DNA of 64,000 nucleotides from Brevundimonas lenta (GTDB lineage Bacteria > Pseudomonadota > Alphaproteobacteria > Caulobacterales > Caulobacteraceae). A program made the position numbers and the translations under genes. The number at the start of each line of letters is the position of its first letter. Positions within the stretch are counted from its first letter, which is position 1. The stretch covers positions 1,404,195 to 1,468,194 of the forward strand of contig NZ_JACIDM010000001.1 of assembly GCF_014196335.1 (NCBI RefSeq), read 5' to 3'. Below the pieces are notes generated by a model that saw only the letters and a list, made by a program, of their open reading frames with translations, ran no database searches and had not been told where the DNA came from. Shown here in pieces: positions 26,852 to 37,119 of this stretch.

Positions 26852-27220
26852 GTGGCCCGTATCGCTGGCGTCAACATCCCGACCAACAAGCGCGTCGAAA
26901 TCGCGCTGCAGTACATCCATGGCATCGGCGCTCACGCCGCCAAGGATATCACCACCAAGGTCGGTATCGAGCCGGCCCGTCGCGTCAACCAACTGACCGA
27001 CGCCGAGGTGCTGCAGATCCGTGAAACGATCGACCGCGATCACACCGTCGAGGGCGATCTGCGCCGCGAGACGTCGATGAACATCAAGCGCCTGATGGAC
27101 CTGGCCTGCTACCGCGGCCTGCGTCACCGTAAGGGCCTGCCGGTCCGCGGTCAGCGCACGCACACCAACGCACGTACCCGCAAGGGTCCGGCCAAGCCGA
27201 TCGCCGGCAAGAAGAAGTAA
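26852..27220 (+). CDS. rpsM: 30S ribosomal protein S13
   Basis: 122 residues, start GTG ([20 protein letters not shown] follows). It is a 30S head protein forming inter-subunit bridges B1a and B1b. The signature [20 protein letters not shown] lies near residues 92-111, and the C-terminus is the basic tail [12 protein letters not shown]. The start lies after a promoter and leader hairpin, so it begins the alpha operon here. Sixteen bases separate it from rpsK. Confidence 0.98.
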   Translation: MARIAGVNIPTNKRVEIALQYIHGIGAHAAKDITTKVGIEPARRVNQLTDAEVLQIRETIDRDHTVEGDLRRETSMNIKRLMDLACYRGLRHRKGLPVRGQRTHTNARTRKGPAKPIAGKKK

Positions 27221-27236
27221 GAGAAAGACCTGACCG

Positions 27237-27626
27237 ATGGCCAAGGAACCGGGTCGCGTAAAGAAGCGCGAGCGCAAGAACATCACGTCGGGCGTCGCTC
27301 ACGTGAACGCCAGCTTCAACAACACCATGGTGACCATCACCGACGCCCAGGGGAACGCGATCTCCTGGTCCTCGGCCGGTCACATGGGCTTCAAGGGTTC
27401 GCGTAAGTCGACCCCTTATGCTGCCCAGATGGCTGCTGAAGACGCAGGCAAGAAGGCGCAGGAACACGGCGTGAAGACGCTGGAAGTCAACGTCTCGGGT
27501 CCGGGTTCCGGCCGCGAGTCGGCCCTGCGCGCCCTGCAGGCCGTCGGCATGACGATCACGACCATCCGTGACGTCACCCCGATGCCGCACAACGGTTGCC
27601 GTCCGCCCAAGCGCCGCCGCGTCTAA
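27237..27626 (+). CDS. rpsK: 30S ribosomal protein S11
   Basis: 129 residues. It forms the platform near the mRNA exit and the Shine-Dalgarno helix. [20 protein letters not shown] and the C-terminal [19 protein letters not shown] are canonical. In E. coli rpsD follows; here rpoA follows directly after 86 bases, the usual alphaproteobacterial arrangement. Confidence 0.98.
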   Translation: MAKEPGRVKKRERKNITSGVAHVNASFNNTMVTITDAQGNAISWSSAGHMGFKGSRKSTPYAAQMAAEDAGKKAQEHGVKTLEVNVSGPGSGRESALRALQAVGMTITTIRDVTPMPHNGCRPPKRRRV

Positions 27627-27712
27627 GCGAACACGACCGACTAATTCTCCGCCGGTCCTGCCGCCCTGACGAGGAGCGAGGGACCGGCGAACTCCGTTTT
27701 CGAGGGACATCC

Positions 27713-28732
27713 ATGATCGAACGTAACTGGCAAGAGCTGATCCGTCCCGAGAAGCCGCAAATCGAGGCGAGCTCCGACCCCCAGCGCAAGGCGCGCCTGG
27801 TCGCTGAGCCCCTGGAACGCGGCTTCGGTGTGACGCTCGGCAACGCCCTGCGCCGGGTCCTCCTGTCGTCGCTGCAAGGCGCGGCGGTGACGGCCATCCA
27901 GATCGACGGCGTCGTCCACGAATTCTCGTCGCTGGAAGGCGTGCGGGAAGACGTCGTCGACATCGTGCTCAACATCAAGCAACTGGCGCTGCGCATGCAC
28001 GCCGAGGGCCCGAAGCGCATGACGCTCCGCGCCACCGGCCCGGGCGCAGTGACCGCCGGCCAGATCGACGTCCCCGCGGACATCGAGGTTCTGAACCCGG
28101 ATCACGTCATCTGCACGCTGGACGACGGCGCTTCGGTGCGCATGGAACTGACCGTCCAGAACGGCAAGGGCTATGTCGCTTCGGAGTTCAACCGTCCGGA
28201 AGACGCCCCGATCGGCCTGATCGCGGTCGACGCCCTGTACTCGCCGGTCAAGCGCGTCGCCTATCGCGTCGAGCCGACCCGTCAGGGTCAGTCGCTCGAC
28301 TACGACAAGCTGGTGCTGGAAGTCGAAACCAACGGCGCTGTCTCGCCGGTTGACGCGGTGGCCTACGCCTCGCGCATCCTGCAGGACCAGCTCCAGATCT
28401 TCATCACCTTCGACGAGCCGAAGAAGGCTGTGGAAGCGGCGGACGGCAAGCCCGACCTGCCGTTCAACCCGGCCCTGCTGAAGAAGGTCGACGAACTCGA
28501 GCTTTCGGTCCGTTCGGCCAACTGCCTGAAGAACGACAACATCGTCTACATCGGCGACCTGATCCAGAAGACCGAGGGCGAAATGCTTCGCACCCCGAAC
28601 TTCGGCCGCAAGTCGCTGAACGAGATCAAGGAAGTTCTCGCGACGATGGGCCTGTCGCTCGGCATGGACGTGCCGAACTGGCCGCCCGAAAATATCGAAG
28701 ACCTGGCCAAGAAGTTCGACGACCAGATCTAG
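27713..28732 (+). CDS. rpoA: RNA polymerase alpha subunit
   Basis: 339 residues, full length. The N-terminal domain (about 1-235) dimerises and assembles beta and beta-prime: [20 protein letters not shown] lies near residues 31-50. The C-terminal domain (about 250-320) binds UP elements and activators, with [20 protein letters not shown] and [12 protein letters not shown]. The start is the ATG at 27713; an upstream in-frame start overlaps rpsK and is not conserved. rplQ follows after 108 bases. Confidence 0.98.
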   Translation: MIERNWQELIRPEKPQIEASSDPQRKARLVAEPLERGFGVTLGNALRRVLLSSLQGAAVTAIQIDGVVHEFSSLEGVREDVVDIVLNIKQLALRMHAEGPKRMTLRATGPGAVTAGQIDVPADIEVLNPDHVICTLDDGASVRMELTVQNGKGYVASEFNRPEDAPIGLIAVDALYSPVKRVAYRVEPTRQGQSLDYDKLVLEVETNGAVSPVDAVAYASRILQDQLQIFITFDEPKKAVEAADGKPDLPFNPALLKKVDELELSVRSANCLKNDNIVYIGDLIQKTEGEMLRTPNFGRKSLNEIKEVLATMGLSLGMDVPNWPPENIEDLAKKFDDQI

Positions 28733-28840
28733 TTTCAACCCTCCGCCCAAGGCCCCGAAATCGAGGGGGCTGCGGAGCGGTTAGAATGAGAAGGCCCAGG
28801 TCCAGTCCTCTGGAAACCGGGTTGAGTAGGAGAGACCCCG

Positions 28841-29260
28841 ATGCGCCACGGCGCCGCCTATCGTAAGCTCGGTCGTACGGCCAGCCACCGGACCGCAATG
28901 TTCGCCAACATGGCGGCGTCGCTGATCAAGCACGAGCAGATCACGACGACCCTGCCCAAGGCGAAGGAACTGCGTCCCTTCGTCGAGAAGCTGGTCACCC
29001 TCGCCAAGAAGGGCGACCTGCACGCTCGTCGTCAGGCCATCAGCCACGTCCGTGACGTGCCGCAGGTGGGCAAGCTGTTCGAAACGATCGGCCCGCGCTA
29101 CGCCGACCGTAACGGCGGCTACATCCGCATCATGAAGGCCGGCTATCGCCACGGCGACAACGCCGCCATGGCCGTGATCGAGTTCGTCGATCGCGACGTG
29201 GACGCCAAGGGCATGGACTCGGGTCCGGTCCAGATTTTCGAGGGCGACGACGAAGCCTGA
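28841..29260 (+). CDS. rplQ: 50S ribosomal protein L17
   Basis: 139 residues. It lies near the exit tunnel. [20 protein letters not shown] at the start and [20 protein letters not shown] are family blocks. The C-terminal 20 residues are acidic (FEGDDEA). It ends the alpha operon and is followed by a strong terminator. Confidence 0.98.
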   Translation: MRHGAAYRKLGRTASHRTAMFANMAASLIKHEQITTTLPKAKELRPFVEKLVTLAKKGDLHARRQAISHVRDVPQVGKLFETIGPRYADRNGGYIRIMKAGYRHGDNAAMAVIEFVDRDVDAKGMDSGPVQIFEGDDEA

Positions 29261-29286
29261 GTCGGCTTCGCTCGTTGGGGCACCCT

Positions 29287-29325
29287 GAAAGGGCGGTCGG
29301 AGCAATCCGGCCGCCCTTTCTCTTT
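29287..29325 (+). terminator. Terminator of the ribosomal/alpha operon
   Basis: GAAAGGGCGG (29287-29296) pairs with CCGCCCTTTC (29311-29320), with a nested CGGA/TCCG pair inside, and is followed by TCTTT. It lies 26 bases after the rplQ stop. The 219 bases from here to the next gene contain its promoter but no further gene. Confidence 0.92.
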
Positions 29326-29544
29326 GTCCGGACTGAGTCGTCCACAGCCGTTTTCCGGCCGGATCGCGCATCGGCTGTGGCCTCGCGGCAGGGCGAAACC
29401 GCCATTCCCCGGGCGTCCGCCAAGCGTGACATTTAGGAAACGGGCTTCCGTAACAGTGTTCTATCGACCGCTTCGCGTCTTCCCGATCAACGGATTCTGT
29501 TCCCTATTATTCGCGGGGGGGCTGAATTCAGCGAGGGGACCCCT

Positions 29545-31932
29545 ATGCGTTACGGCTATTCCTGCACCCTGACGAAGACGCTCCTGCTGTCCGCAACCGC
29601 CCTGGCGGTCGTTGTGGGCGCCCCGACCCTGGCGGTCGCGCAGGAGCAAGCCAGCCAACTCGACGAGATCATCGTCACAGGCACCAAACGGGACTCGACC
29701 ATCTTCGAGGTGCCGTTCTCCATCAATGCGCAGACCCAGGAGGACATCCAGCGATCGGGCGCTGTGACCCTCGAGGACCTGTCACGCAACGTGGCCGGCC
29801 TCACCATCCAGAACCTCGGGCCGGGACAGAGCCAGGTCGCCGTCCGCGGCGTCTCGGCGGGCCAGGTCGTCCGCGACCAGCCGGGCGTGAAGGAACAGGT
29901 CGGGGTCTACCTCGACGAGTCTGTCATCTCGCTGTCGCTGTTCACGCCGGACATCGACCTGTTCGACCTGAACCGCGTCGAGACCCTGCGCGGGCCGCAG
30001 GGCACGCTGTTCGGATCCGGTTCGGTCGGCGGCACCATTCGCTACATCACCAACCAGCCGCAGCTGGGCGTCAACGAGGGCGTCATCGAGGGCAACCTCA
30101 ACGCCGTCGATCTTCAGGACATGGGCGGCTACCTGAAGGGCGCGATCAACATGCCGGTGGGCGAGACCGTGGCGGTCCGCGCGGTCGGCTACTACACCGA
30201 GTACGGCGGCTTCATCGACGCGCTGCGCGAGGGCGGCGGACGCGATCGGAACGTCAACGGCGGTTCCCGCGCCGGCGGCCGCTTCGCCGTTCTGTTCCAG
30301 CCGAACCCGAACATCAGCATCACGCCGCGGATCGTCTATCAGGAGATCCGCGCTGACGGCTTCAACCGTCAGGAGGCGTTCAACCTGTTCGCCAATCCCA
30401 ACACCACCACCCGCCCGCCCATCACCCTGCGCGAGCGGGAGCAGTATCTGCTGCTCGACGAAAGCTTCGCCGACGACACCATGCTGGCCGACATCACGGC
30501 CACGTTCGGCCTGGGCGTCGTCGAACTGACTTCGGTCACCACCTACATCGACCGGAACATCCGGCTGGACCGCGACGCCAGCACGTTGACCGGCAGCGTC
30601 TCGGTGGATCTGGGCTTCCCCGAGTCGGCGGTCCTGCTGCCGTCCACCCTGGTGGACACCACGGACCTCGAGCAGTTCACCCAGGAACTGCGCCTCAGCT
30701 CCAACGACGACGGCCCGTTCCAGTGGCTGCTGGGCGCCTTCTATTCGAAGGTGGACCGTCTCTATAACCAGCGCCTGCCCACGCCGGGCTACGACGCCGT
30801 CACCGACGCGGAACTGGGCGCCGGAACCTCGGCGGCGGTGGCCAACGGCTTCGGGCCGGACTCGCCCTACAACGCCAGGCTCCCCTACGACATCGAACAG
30901 TTCGCCTTCTTCGGCGAGGGCAGCGTCATCCTCGATCGCTGGACCCTGACCGCCGGTGGCCGCTTCTACGACTTCTCCGAGGAGCGTCGGTTCACCTCGG
31001 GCGGCCTGTTCGCCAATGGCGACGACCAGTCGGACGAGACCTCGTCCAGCGGCTTCACCCCGCGCGTGCTGGTCAGCTACGAGGCTTCCGACAGTGTCAT
31101 CGTGAACGCCCAGGTCGCCCAGGGCTTCCGGCTGGGCGGGGTCAACGATCCGCTCAACCTGCCGCTCTGCTCGCCGGAGGACGAAGCCATCTTCGGCAGC
31201 TTCCAGTCCTATGAGGACGAGACGCTGTGGAATTACGAGATCGGGCTCAAGGCGCGCTCGAGCCGGTTCACCTTCAACACCGCCGCCTTCTACACCGACA
31301 TCAACGACCTGCAGACGACGCTGGACGCCGGCTCATGCTCGTCCCGCGTCGTCTTCAACGTGCCCAAGGCCCACACCATGGGGGTCGAGGGTGAACTGTG
31401 GGCCGAGGTGATGGAGGGCCTCGAGATCGGCGTGTCCGGCAGCTGGGTGAACGCCGAGTTCGACTCCACGGTCGTCGACGGCACCGGCGCCGTCATCGGC
31501 GGCATCCGCAAGGGCAACCGCCTGCCGTCGGTGCCCGAATTCCAGATCTCGCTGAACGCGACCTATTCGTACGAAGTCAGCGAAGACGCCGACGGCTACG
31601 TTTCGATCTCGTTCCAGCACGTCGGCAGCCGCTACACCCAGGCCAGCGACCAAGAGAACAATCCGCGGTCGTTCGTGTCCGGCCTGCCGTTCGGCGGCGC
31701 GTCGGGCAACGACCCGACCGTCGTCAATCTGGAGCTGCCCCGCTACGACCTCGTCAACGTCAGCGTCGGTCTGCAGATGGACAACGGCGTCGACATCATC
31801 GCCTACGGCAACAACATCTTCGATGACGACGCGCTCCTGTCGTTCGACCGCGAACGCGGCGGTCGGGCGCGGCTGGGCTTCACCGTCGGCCAGCCCAGGA
31901 CGGTCGGCGTCACCGTGCGCAAGACGTTCTGA
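29545..31932 (+). CDS. TonB-dependent outer-membrane receptor
   Basis: 795 residues. A signal peptide ends around TLAVAQ. A TonB box-like DEIIVTGTKR occurs near residues 39-48. The plug domain (about 55-170) has VRGVSAG, VETLRGPQGTLFGSGSVGGT. The 22-stranded barrel follows and the protein ends in the aromatic VTVRKTF, the outer-membrane assembly signal. The related FecA/BtuB-type receptors take up siderophores, cobalamin or glycans. This belongs to the large Caulobacterales/Sphingomonadales receptor set, whose substrate cannot be inferred. No N-terminal signalling (STN) domain is present. GAGGGG lies before the ATG. It is a single-gene unit with its own terminator. Confidence 0.93.
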   Translation: MRYGYSCTLTKTLLLSATALAVVVGAPTLAVAQEQASQLDEIIVTGTKRDSTIFEVPFSINAQTQEDIQRSGAVTLEDLSRNVAGLTIQNLGPGQSQVAVRGVSAGQVVRDQPGVKEQVGVYLDESVISLSLFTPDIDLFDLNRVETLRGPQGTLFGSGSVGGTIRYITNQPQLGVNEGVIEGNLNAVDLQDMGGYLKGAINMPVGETVAVRAVGYYTEYGGFIDALREGGGRDRNVNGGSRAGGRFAVLFQPNPNISITPRIVYQEIRADGFNRQEAFNLFANPNTTTRPPITLREREQYLLLDESFADDTMLADITATFGLGVVELTSVTTYIDRNIRLDRDASTLTGSVSVDLGFPESAVLLPSTLVDTTDLEQFTQELRLSSNDDGPFQWLLGAFYSKVDRLYNQRLPTPGYDAVTDAELGAGTSAAVANGFGPDSPYNARLPYDIEQFAFFGEGSVILDRWTLTAGGRFYDFSEERRFTSGGLFANGDDQSDETSSSGFTPRVLVSYEASDSVIVNAQVAQGFRLGGVNDPLNLPLCSPEDEAIFGSFQSYEDETLWNYEIGLKARSSRFTFNTAAFYTDINDLQTTLDAGSCSSRVVFNVPKAHTMGVEGELWAEVMEGLEIGVSGSWVNAEFDSTVVDGTGAVIGGIRKGNRLPSVPEFQISLNATYSYEVSEDADGYVSISFQHVGSRYTQASDQENNPRSFVSGLPFGGASGNDPTVVNLELPRYDLVNVSVGLQMDNGVDIIAYGNNIFDDDALLSFDRERGGRARLGFTVGQPRTVGVTVRKTF

Positions 31933-31952
31933 CCCCCGGGGAGCCGGAAGGA

Positions 31953-31988
31953 GGGGCGGCCGGCGCGATCCGGCCGCCCCTTTTCTTT
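31953..31988 (+). terminator. Terminator of the TonB-dependent receptor gene
   Basis: An eleven-base-pair perfect stem, GGGGCGGCCGG (31953-31963) with CCGGCCGCCCC (31970-31980), is followed by TTTTCTTT. Confidence 0.95.
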
Positions 31989-32027
31989 GCCGGTCCGGAC
32001 CCCAGATTGGGCCGGAGGGAGACATCC

Positions 32028-32501
32028 ATGCAGACCAGCGGCGCCGCCGACATCGTCCACTACCGACCCGACCACGCCGACGCCTGGCGCACCCTGAACG
32101 AGGCCTGGCTGGCCGAAGGCGGGTTTGCGGTCGAGGCTAAGGACCGCAAGGTGCTGGACGACCCGCAGGGCTCCATCCTCGACGGCGGCGGCCGCATCTT
32201 CATCGCCGAAAGAGAAGGGGAGGCCATCGGCTGCTGCGCCCTGATGGCCATGGACGACGGCGGCTTCGAGGTCGCCAAGATGACGGTCTCGCCCGCCGCG
32301 CGCGGCCTGGGTCTGGGCCGGCTTCTGCTGGAGGCGTGCGAGGCCGAGGCCCGCGCCGCCGGCGCCCCGCGCCTCTATCTGGAGACCAGCAGCACCCTCG
32401 CGCCCGCAGGCGCCCTCTACCGCGGCTTCGGCTTCGTCGACCTCCCGCCGCGGCCCAGCCCCTATGTCCGGGCCGACGTCTGGATGGAGAAGCGGCTGTA
32501 G
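32028..32501 (+). CDS. GNAT family N-acetyltransferase
   Basis: 157 residues, a single GNAT fold. The acetyl-CoA binding motif A is AKMTVSPAARGLGLGRLLLE near residues 82-101 (R/Q-x-x-G-x-G/A pattern). LYRGFGFVDLP is the typical motif B end. The start at 32028 has GGAGGGAG upstream. Substrate unknown; the class includes many small-molecule and protein acetylases. It is convergent with the ABC permease gene 3 bases downstream. Confidence 0.88.
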   Translation: MQTSGAADIVHYRPDHADAWRTLNEAWLAEGGFAVEAKDRKVLDDPQGSILDGGGRIFIAEREGEAIGCCALMAMDDGGFEVAKMTVSPAARGLGLGRLLLEACEAEARAAGAPRLYLETSSTLAPAGALYRGFGFVDLPPRPSPYVRADVWMEKRL

Positions 32502-32504
32502 CCG

Positions 32505-33383
32505 CTACTCCTTCGACAGGTCCTGCTGCCGGAACCAGGCCAGGGCGCCGAGGAGGGGCAGAAGGACCCAGGCGGTCAGACTCACGACCGCCGGCCACAG
32601 GGCCGCGGAGGTGATCGGGACCTGGGTGATGCCGGGGATCAGCAGGGTCTTCAGCGTGTCATAGGCCATGCCCGGGAGCAGCAGCTGCGCCGCCCAGCCG
32701 TCCGGATGCAATTTCATCAGGGCCATGAACGGCGGAATGCCCAGGATCGACTGCGCGAAGCCCAGCGCCAGCGGCACGAACAGGGCCGCCATCATCGATC
32801 GGGTCATCACCGCGATCAGCAGGCCGATAAGGCCGTACTGGACGATCCGGACATAGGACAGCAGCCAGACCAGCAGGGCGTCCAGCGCCTCGGCGCCGCT
32901 CATGTGGAAGCTGACCGGACGCTGGAACACGACCGCCTGGGTTCCGTAGAAGACGAAGGCGGCGACCAGCAGGACCAGCAGGGTCGAGAAGGCGAGGATC
33001 TTCATCACCCCGACCTTGCCCAGGATCAGCGAGGCGCGGTCGTTGCGGGCGCTGATCAGGCGCCAGGTCTCCCAGCGATAGTCGCCTGCGTAGACGGTCG
33101 CGCCCGCGATCAGCATGAACACCAGGATCAGCCCGCCGATATTGGCCTGGGCCGCCAGATTGGCCGTGAAGGTGATGGCCTCGGCCAGGTTCACCGGCGT
33201 CACCGTCGGCGTCGTCGGCAGGCCCGCCCCGGCCGCCAGCTTGTCGCCCTGCGACTTGTTGATGAGGTGGTAGAGCACCCCGCCGAGCGCGAACAGCAGC
33301 GGGATGAAGAACACGCTCCAGAACACGGTCAGACGGTTCTTCGACAGGCGGAAGGCCTCGGCCCCCAGTGCGTCAAACACCAT
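32505..33383 (-). CDS. ABC-2 type transporter permease
   Basis: 292 residues with six hydrophobic segments: one N-terminal (FWSVFFIPLLFALGGVLY), a large extracytoplasmic loop near 42-78, then five more. This is the ABC-2 topology of the YhhJ/NodJ/bacitracin-exporter type. Its start overlaps the 3' end of the ATPase gene by 11 bases, so the two are coupled and form one exporter. The charged motif AGDYRWETWRLISARNDR after the second segment is common in this permease type. Substrate not identifiable. Confidence 0.85.
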   Translation of the reverse strand: MVFDALGAEAFRLSKNRLTVFWSVFFIPLLFALGGVLYHLINKSQGDKLAAGAGLPTTPTVTPVNLAEAITFTANLAAQANIGGLILVFMLIAGATVYAGDYRWETWRLISARNDRASLILGKVGVMKILAFSTLLVLLVAAFVFYGTQAVVFQRPVSFHMSGAEALDALLVWLLSYVRIVQYGLIGLLIAVMTRSMMAALFVPLALGFAQSILGIPPFMALMKLHPDGWAAQLLLPGMAYDTLKTLLIPGITQVPITSAALWPAVVSLTAWVLLPLLGALAWFRQQDLSKE

Positions 33384-34284
33384 GGTCGGCCTCCGGCGCC
33401 TGCACGGCGCCCGTCTCGGTGAAGAAGATGCTCTCCAGGTCGGTCCCGACCCAGCGCGCCTCGTGAATGTCGACGTTCGCCTCGACCAGCGCGCGGATCA
33501 GGGCGGGGCCTTCCGCCCGCTTCACCTCGGCCAGCACGGCCTCGCCGTCGCGCACGCCCTTGGCGCCCAGAACGGCCAGCACCTGGTCGGCGGACGAGAC
33601 GGCCAGCCGCAGCCGCTCGCCGACGGACGTCAGCTCGCTGACCGTGCCTTCGCGCACCAGCTTGCCCTTGTTCAGGATGGCCACGCGGTCGCACACGCGT
33701 TGGACCTCCAGCAGCTGGTGGCTGGCCAGCACCACGGTCACGCCGTCCTCGGTGGCCAGCGAGCGGATCAGGGCCCGCATCTCCTGGATGCCGGGCGGAT
33801 CCATGCCGCTGGTCGGTTCATCGAGAATGACCAGTTCGGGCCGGCTCATCAGCGCCGCGGCCACGCCCAGGCGCTGCATCATGCCGACGGAGAAGCCGCG
33901 CACCTTGCGGTCGGCGGCCTCGGTCAGGCCCACGCGGGCCAGCCAGTGGGGAATGTCCGCCGTCGCGCCGACGCCATGCTCCAGCGCCAGCCAGCGCAGC
34001 ACCTGCCGCGCGGTCAGATAGGGCGGGAAGCGCGGCGTCTCGATCATCGAGCCGGTGCGGCGCATGTGGGAGATGTCGTTGAGCGGCCCGCCCATCATGG
34101 CGGCCGATCCGGCGGTGGGCCGGATCAGGCCCAGCAGGATGCGGAACAGGGTCGACTTGCCCGCGCCGTTCGGCCCCAGCACGCCATAGACCCCGCCTCG
34201 CGGGATCGACAGGTCCAGCCCGTCCAGGGCGCGCACGTCTCCGTAGGTCTTGGTCAGCCCACGGGTCTCGATCACAGCGTTCAT
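33373..34284 (-). CDS. ABC transporter ATP-binding protein
   Basis: 303 residues. Walker A is GPNGAGKS (37-44), the signature is FSVGMMQRLG (canonical LSGGQ replaced by FSVGM), and Walker B is LVILDEPTSGMDP followed by the switch His (ASHQLLEVQ). The last 85 residues form the regulatory C-terminal domain seen in the CcmA/BcrA type of ABC-2 exporter ATPases. The start ATG at 34284 was chosen because homology begins at MNAVIETRGLTKTYGDV. Coupled with the downstream permease gene. Confidence 0.9.
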   Translation of the reverse strand: MNAVIETRGLTKTYGDVRALDGLDLSIPRGGVYGVLGPNGAGKSTLFRILLGLIRPTAGSAAMMGGPLNDISHMRRTGSMIETPRFPPYLTARQVLRWLALEHGVGATADIPHWLARVGLTEAADRKVRGFSVGMMQRLGVAAALMSRPELVILDEPTSGMDPPGIQEMRALIRSLATEDGVTVVLASHQLLEVQRVCDRVAILNKGKLVREGTVSELTSVGERLRLAVSSADQVLAVLGAKGVRDGEAVLAEVKRAEGPALIRALVEANVDIHEARWVGTDLESIFFTETGAVQAPEADHGV

Positions 34285-34416
34285 GCCGCGAGCTTGGCCT
34301 TGCGCCGCGCGTTCGCGCAAGGCGTCGCCCCATTAAGCTTTTGCAACGCGCGGTAGGCGCGGGCTGACCGCCGAGCCGGGAGCGGGTAGAAGGCCCGTCC
34401 CCCTGCGAGCCCGATC

Positions 34417-35670
34417 ATGTCTGCCCTTCACCGTCTCCGCACCCACCGCGCCGCGCTCGCCTTCATCTTCGTGACGGCGGTGCTCGACATCGTGGCCATG
34501 GGCATCATCATCCCGGTGCTGCCCCAACTGATCGAGCAGTTCGTCGGCTCGAACGCCCGCGCGGGCTGGATCAACGGCGTGTTCGTCGCCCTTTGGGCGC
34601 TGATGCAGTTCGTCTGCTCGCCCATCATAGGCTCGCTGTCGGACCAGTACGGCCGCCGCCCGGTCATCCTGATCAGCTGCGCGGGTCTCGCGGTCGACTA
34701 TGTGCTGATGGCGGTCGCGCCCGACCTGTGGTGGCTGGCGCTGGGGCGGATCATCGCCGGCATCACCTCGTCCAGCTTCACCACCGTCTACGCCTATATG
34801 GCCGACATCACCGCACCCGAGAAACGCGCCCGCGCCTATGGCCTGATCGGCGCGGCCTTCTCGTTCGGCTTCGTGCTGGGCCCGGCGCTGGGCGGCTTCC
34901 TCGGCGAGTTCGGTCCGCGCGTGCCGTTCTGGGCGGCGGCCGGCCTGTCCGCGGTCGCCTTCGTCTACGGCTGGCTGGTCCTGCCCGAAAGCCTGCCGCC
35001 GGAGAAGCGGATGAAGTTCAGCTGGGCCCGCGCCAACCCGGTCGGCGCCCTGATCCTGCTCAAGCGGCACACCGAGCTGTCGGGCCTGGCCGTCGTGAAC
35101 TTCCTCCTCTACTTCGCCCACCACGTCTTCTCGGCGGTGTTCGTCCTCTACGCCGCCCTTCGCTACGGCTGGGGCCCGAAAGAGGTCGGCATGCTGCTGG
35201 CCGGGGTCGGCGTGCTGGACATGATCGTCCAGGGTCTGCTCATCGGGCCGGTGACGAAGCGGCTGGGCGACCGCCCGACCATGGTGCTGGGCCTCTTCGG
35301 CGGCTCCATCGGCATCGCCCTGATGGGCTGGGCCCCGACGGGCCTGGTGTTCATCCTCGCCATGCTGCCCAACGCCCTGTGGGGCCTCGCCATGCCCACC
35401 CTGCAGGCCCTGATGACCCGCCGCGTCGGCGAGGACGAGCAGGGTCAGCTGCAGGGCGCGAACATGAGCGTCGCCTCGATCGCCGGCGTCCTGTCGCCCC
35501 TGTTCTTCGGCTGGATCTATTCGATCTCGGCGGAGGAGGGGGCGCCGTTGCCGCACCCGGGCATCGCCTTCTTCATCGCCGCCGGGGTCCTGCTGCTGGC
35601 GGCGATCATCGGCTGGTGGGTCGGTCGTCAGGCCCAGCGCGAGGAAGACGCGATTCCGGATGCCCGGTGA
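34417..35670 (+). CDS. MFS transporter, TetA/TCR-like
   Basis: 417 residues with twelve membrane segments. The loop 2-3 motif is [14 protein letters not shown], and [12 protein letters not shown] in the first segment is the Tet-like pattern. It is probably a drug:proton antiporter of the DHA1 family in the inner membrane. Such genes are often labelled tetracycline-resistance-like; this does not show that it confers resistance. It is divergent from the ABC exporter genes (132 bases apart) and 66 bases upstream of the protease gene on the same strand. Confidence 0.88.
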   Translation: MSALHRLRTHRAALAFIFVTAVLDIVAMGIIIPVLPQLIEQFVGSNARAGWINGVFVALWALMQFVCSPIIGSLSDQYGRRPVILISCAGLAVDYVLMAVAPDLWWLALGRIIAGITSSSFTTVYAYMADITAPEKRARAYGLIGAAFSFGFVLGPALGGFLGEFGPRVPFWAAAGLSAVAFVYGWLVLPESLPPEKRMKFSWARANPVGALILLKRHTELSGLAVVNFLLYFAHHVFSAVFVLYAALRYGWGPKEVGMLLAGVGVLDMIVQGLLIGPVTKRLGDRPTMVLGLFGGSIGIALMGWAPTGLVFILAMLPNALWGLAMPTLQALMTRRVGEDEQGQLQGANMSVASIAGVLSPLFFGWIYSISAEEGAPLPHPGIAFFIAAGVLLLAAIIGWWVGRQAQREEDAIPDAR

Positions 35671-35736
35671 CGCCTTGATCCTGTCGAAATGGCGCGCACG
35701 TATGGGGGCGTGAACACCCTGCTCGACCGGATCCCC

Positions 35737-37119
35737 ATGAAGACCAGCTCGATCGCGATCGCCGTCGCCCTGACGCTCGCCGCCTGCGGACAGCCGAACA
35801 ACTCGAAGGCCCAGGACGGCGTCTTCGCCGACAACCGGGTCGTCCCCGGCGACGCCAACGCGATGAAGGCCAGCTTCGCCCCCGTGGTCCGCGCCGCCGC
35901 GCCCGCCGTGGTCAATATCGCGGCCCGTGGCGTCCAGCAGGTCCAGGACCCGTTCTGGTCCATGTTCGGTCAGGGCCCGCGGCGTCAGCAGGTCGGCTCT
36001 GTCGGTTCGGGCGTCATCGTCCGCTCCGACGGCGTGGTGGTGACCAATTTCCACGTCATCCAGGGCATGCAGGAGATCAAGGTCGTCCTGAACGACCGGC
36101 GCGAATACGACGCCCGCGTGGTCCTCGCCGACGAACGCTCCGACATCGCCGTGCTCCAGCTGGAGGGCGTCACCGAACGCCTGCCCACGCTCGACATCGA
36201 CGACCGCGAGGAACAGCAGGTCGGCGACCTGGTGCTGGCCATCGGCAATCCGTTCGGCGTCGGCCAGACCGTCACCAACGGCATCATCTCGGCCCTGAAC
36301 CGCACCGAGACCGGCATTTCGGACTCGGGCTCCTTCATCCAGACCGACGCGGCCATCAATCCCGGCAACTCCGGCGGGGCCCTGGTCGACATGGACGGCG
36401 ACCTGATCGGCATCAACACGGCCATCTTCTCGCGTTCCGGCTCGTCGTCCGGCGTCGGCTTCGCCGTGCCCGCGGCGATGGTGAAGCGGGTGGTCGATTC
36501 CGCCGTCGGCGGCGCCACCGCCGTCGTCCGTCCGTGGCTGGGCGTGAAGGGCGAGCCGGTCAACGCCGAGATCGCCCGCAGCCTCGGTCTCGAACGCCCG
36601 CAGGGCCTGATCGTCACCCAGGTCTGGCCGAACGGCCCCGGCGCCCGCGCCGGCGTGCGGGAGGGCGACGTCATCACCGCCGTCGACGGCGCCGAGATCA
36701 ACGACCAGGCCGGCCTGAACTTCCGCGTCGGCACGCACGAGCCGAACGAGGCCGTGCAACTGACCGTCCTGCGTGACGGCCGCAACCAGACCCTCGACGC
36801 CCGCGTCCAGCCGCTGCCGGGCGATGCGGCGCTCGACAACGCTTCCGTCGTCCGCGCCGGCGCGCTTTCGGGCGCCCAGGTCCTGACCCTGAACCCGGCG
36901 CTGGCCGACAGCCTCGGCGGCGATCCCTTCGCCCGGGGCGTCATCCTCGGCCGCATGCAGCGCGGCTACGCCAGCGCCAACGGCTTCCGTCCGGGGGACA
37001 TCATCGTCGCGGTCAATGGCCGTCCGGTCACCTCGGTCGGCCAGGTCGACGACGTGCCGCGCGGCTCGGAGGTCACCATCAACCGCGGCGGCCGAACGAT
37101 GACCGGCCGGGTGCGCTAG
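35737..37119 (+). CDS. Do/DegP-type periplasmic serine protease with lipobox
   Basis: 460 residues. The N-terminus MKTSSIAIAVALTLAAC ends at a lipobox (Cys 17), so the protein is probably a lipoprotein, unusual for DegP-type enzymes. The trypsin-like domain has the catalytic triad His 106 (TNFHVIQG), Asp 136 (ERSDIAVLQL) and Ser 212 (NPGNSGGAL). Two PDZ domains follow (about 255-345 and 375-455). HtrA-family proteases degrade or refold damaged envelope proteins. A longer in-frame start (35689) is rejected because it removes the signal. It ends convergently with the next gene, with a 4-base overlap (CTAG). Confidence 0.93.
   Translation: MKTSSIAIAVALTLAACGQPNNSKAQDGVFADNRVVPGDANAMKASFAPVVRAAAPAVVNIAARGVQQVQDPFWSMFGQGPRRQQVGSVGSGVIVRSDGVVVTNFHVIQGMQEIKVVLNDRREYDARVVLADERSDIAVLQLEGVTERLPTLDIDDREEQQVGDLVLAIGNPFGVGQTVTNGIISALNRTETGISDSGSFIQTDAAINPGNSGGALVDMDGDLIGINTAIFSRSGSSSGVGFAVPAAMVKRVVDSAVGGATAVVRPWLGVKGEPVNAEIARSLGLERPQGLIVTQVWPNGPGARAGVREGDVITAVDGAEINDQAGLNFRVGTHEPNEAVQLTVLRDGRNQTLDARVQPLPGDAALDNASVVRAGALSGAQVLTLNPALADSLGGDPFARGVILGRMQRGYASANGFRPGDIIVAVNGRPVTSVGQVDDVPRGSEVTINRGGRTMTGRVR

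Noticed and set aside
27627..27712. rpsD between rpsK and rpoA
   Set aside because: Only 86 non-coding bases lie between; in alphaproteobacteria rpsD is normally elsewhere.
34417..35670. Naming the MFS gene tetA
   Set aside because: The motifs are those of the broader Tet-like DHA1 group; chromosomal homologues usually are not shown to give tetracycline resistance.
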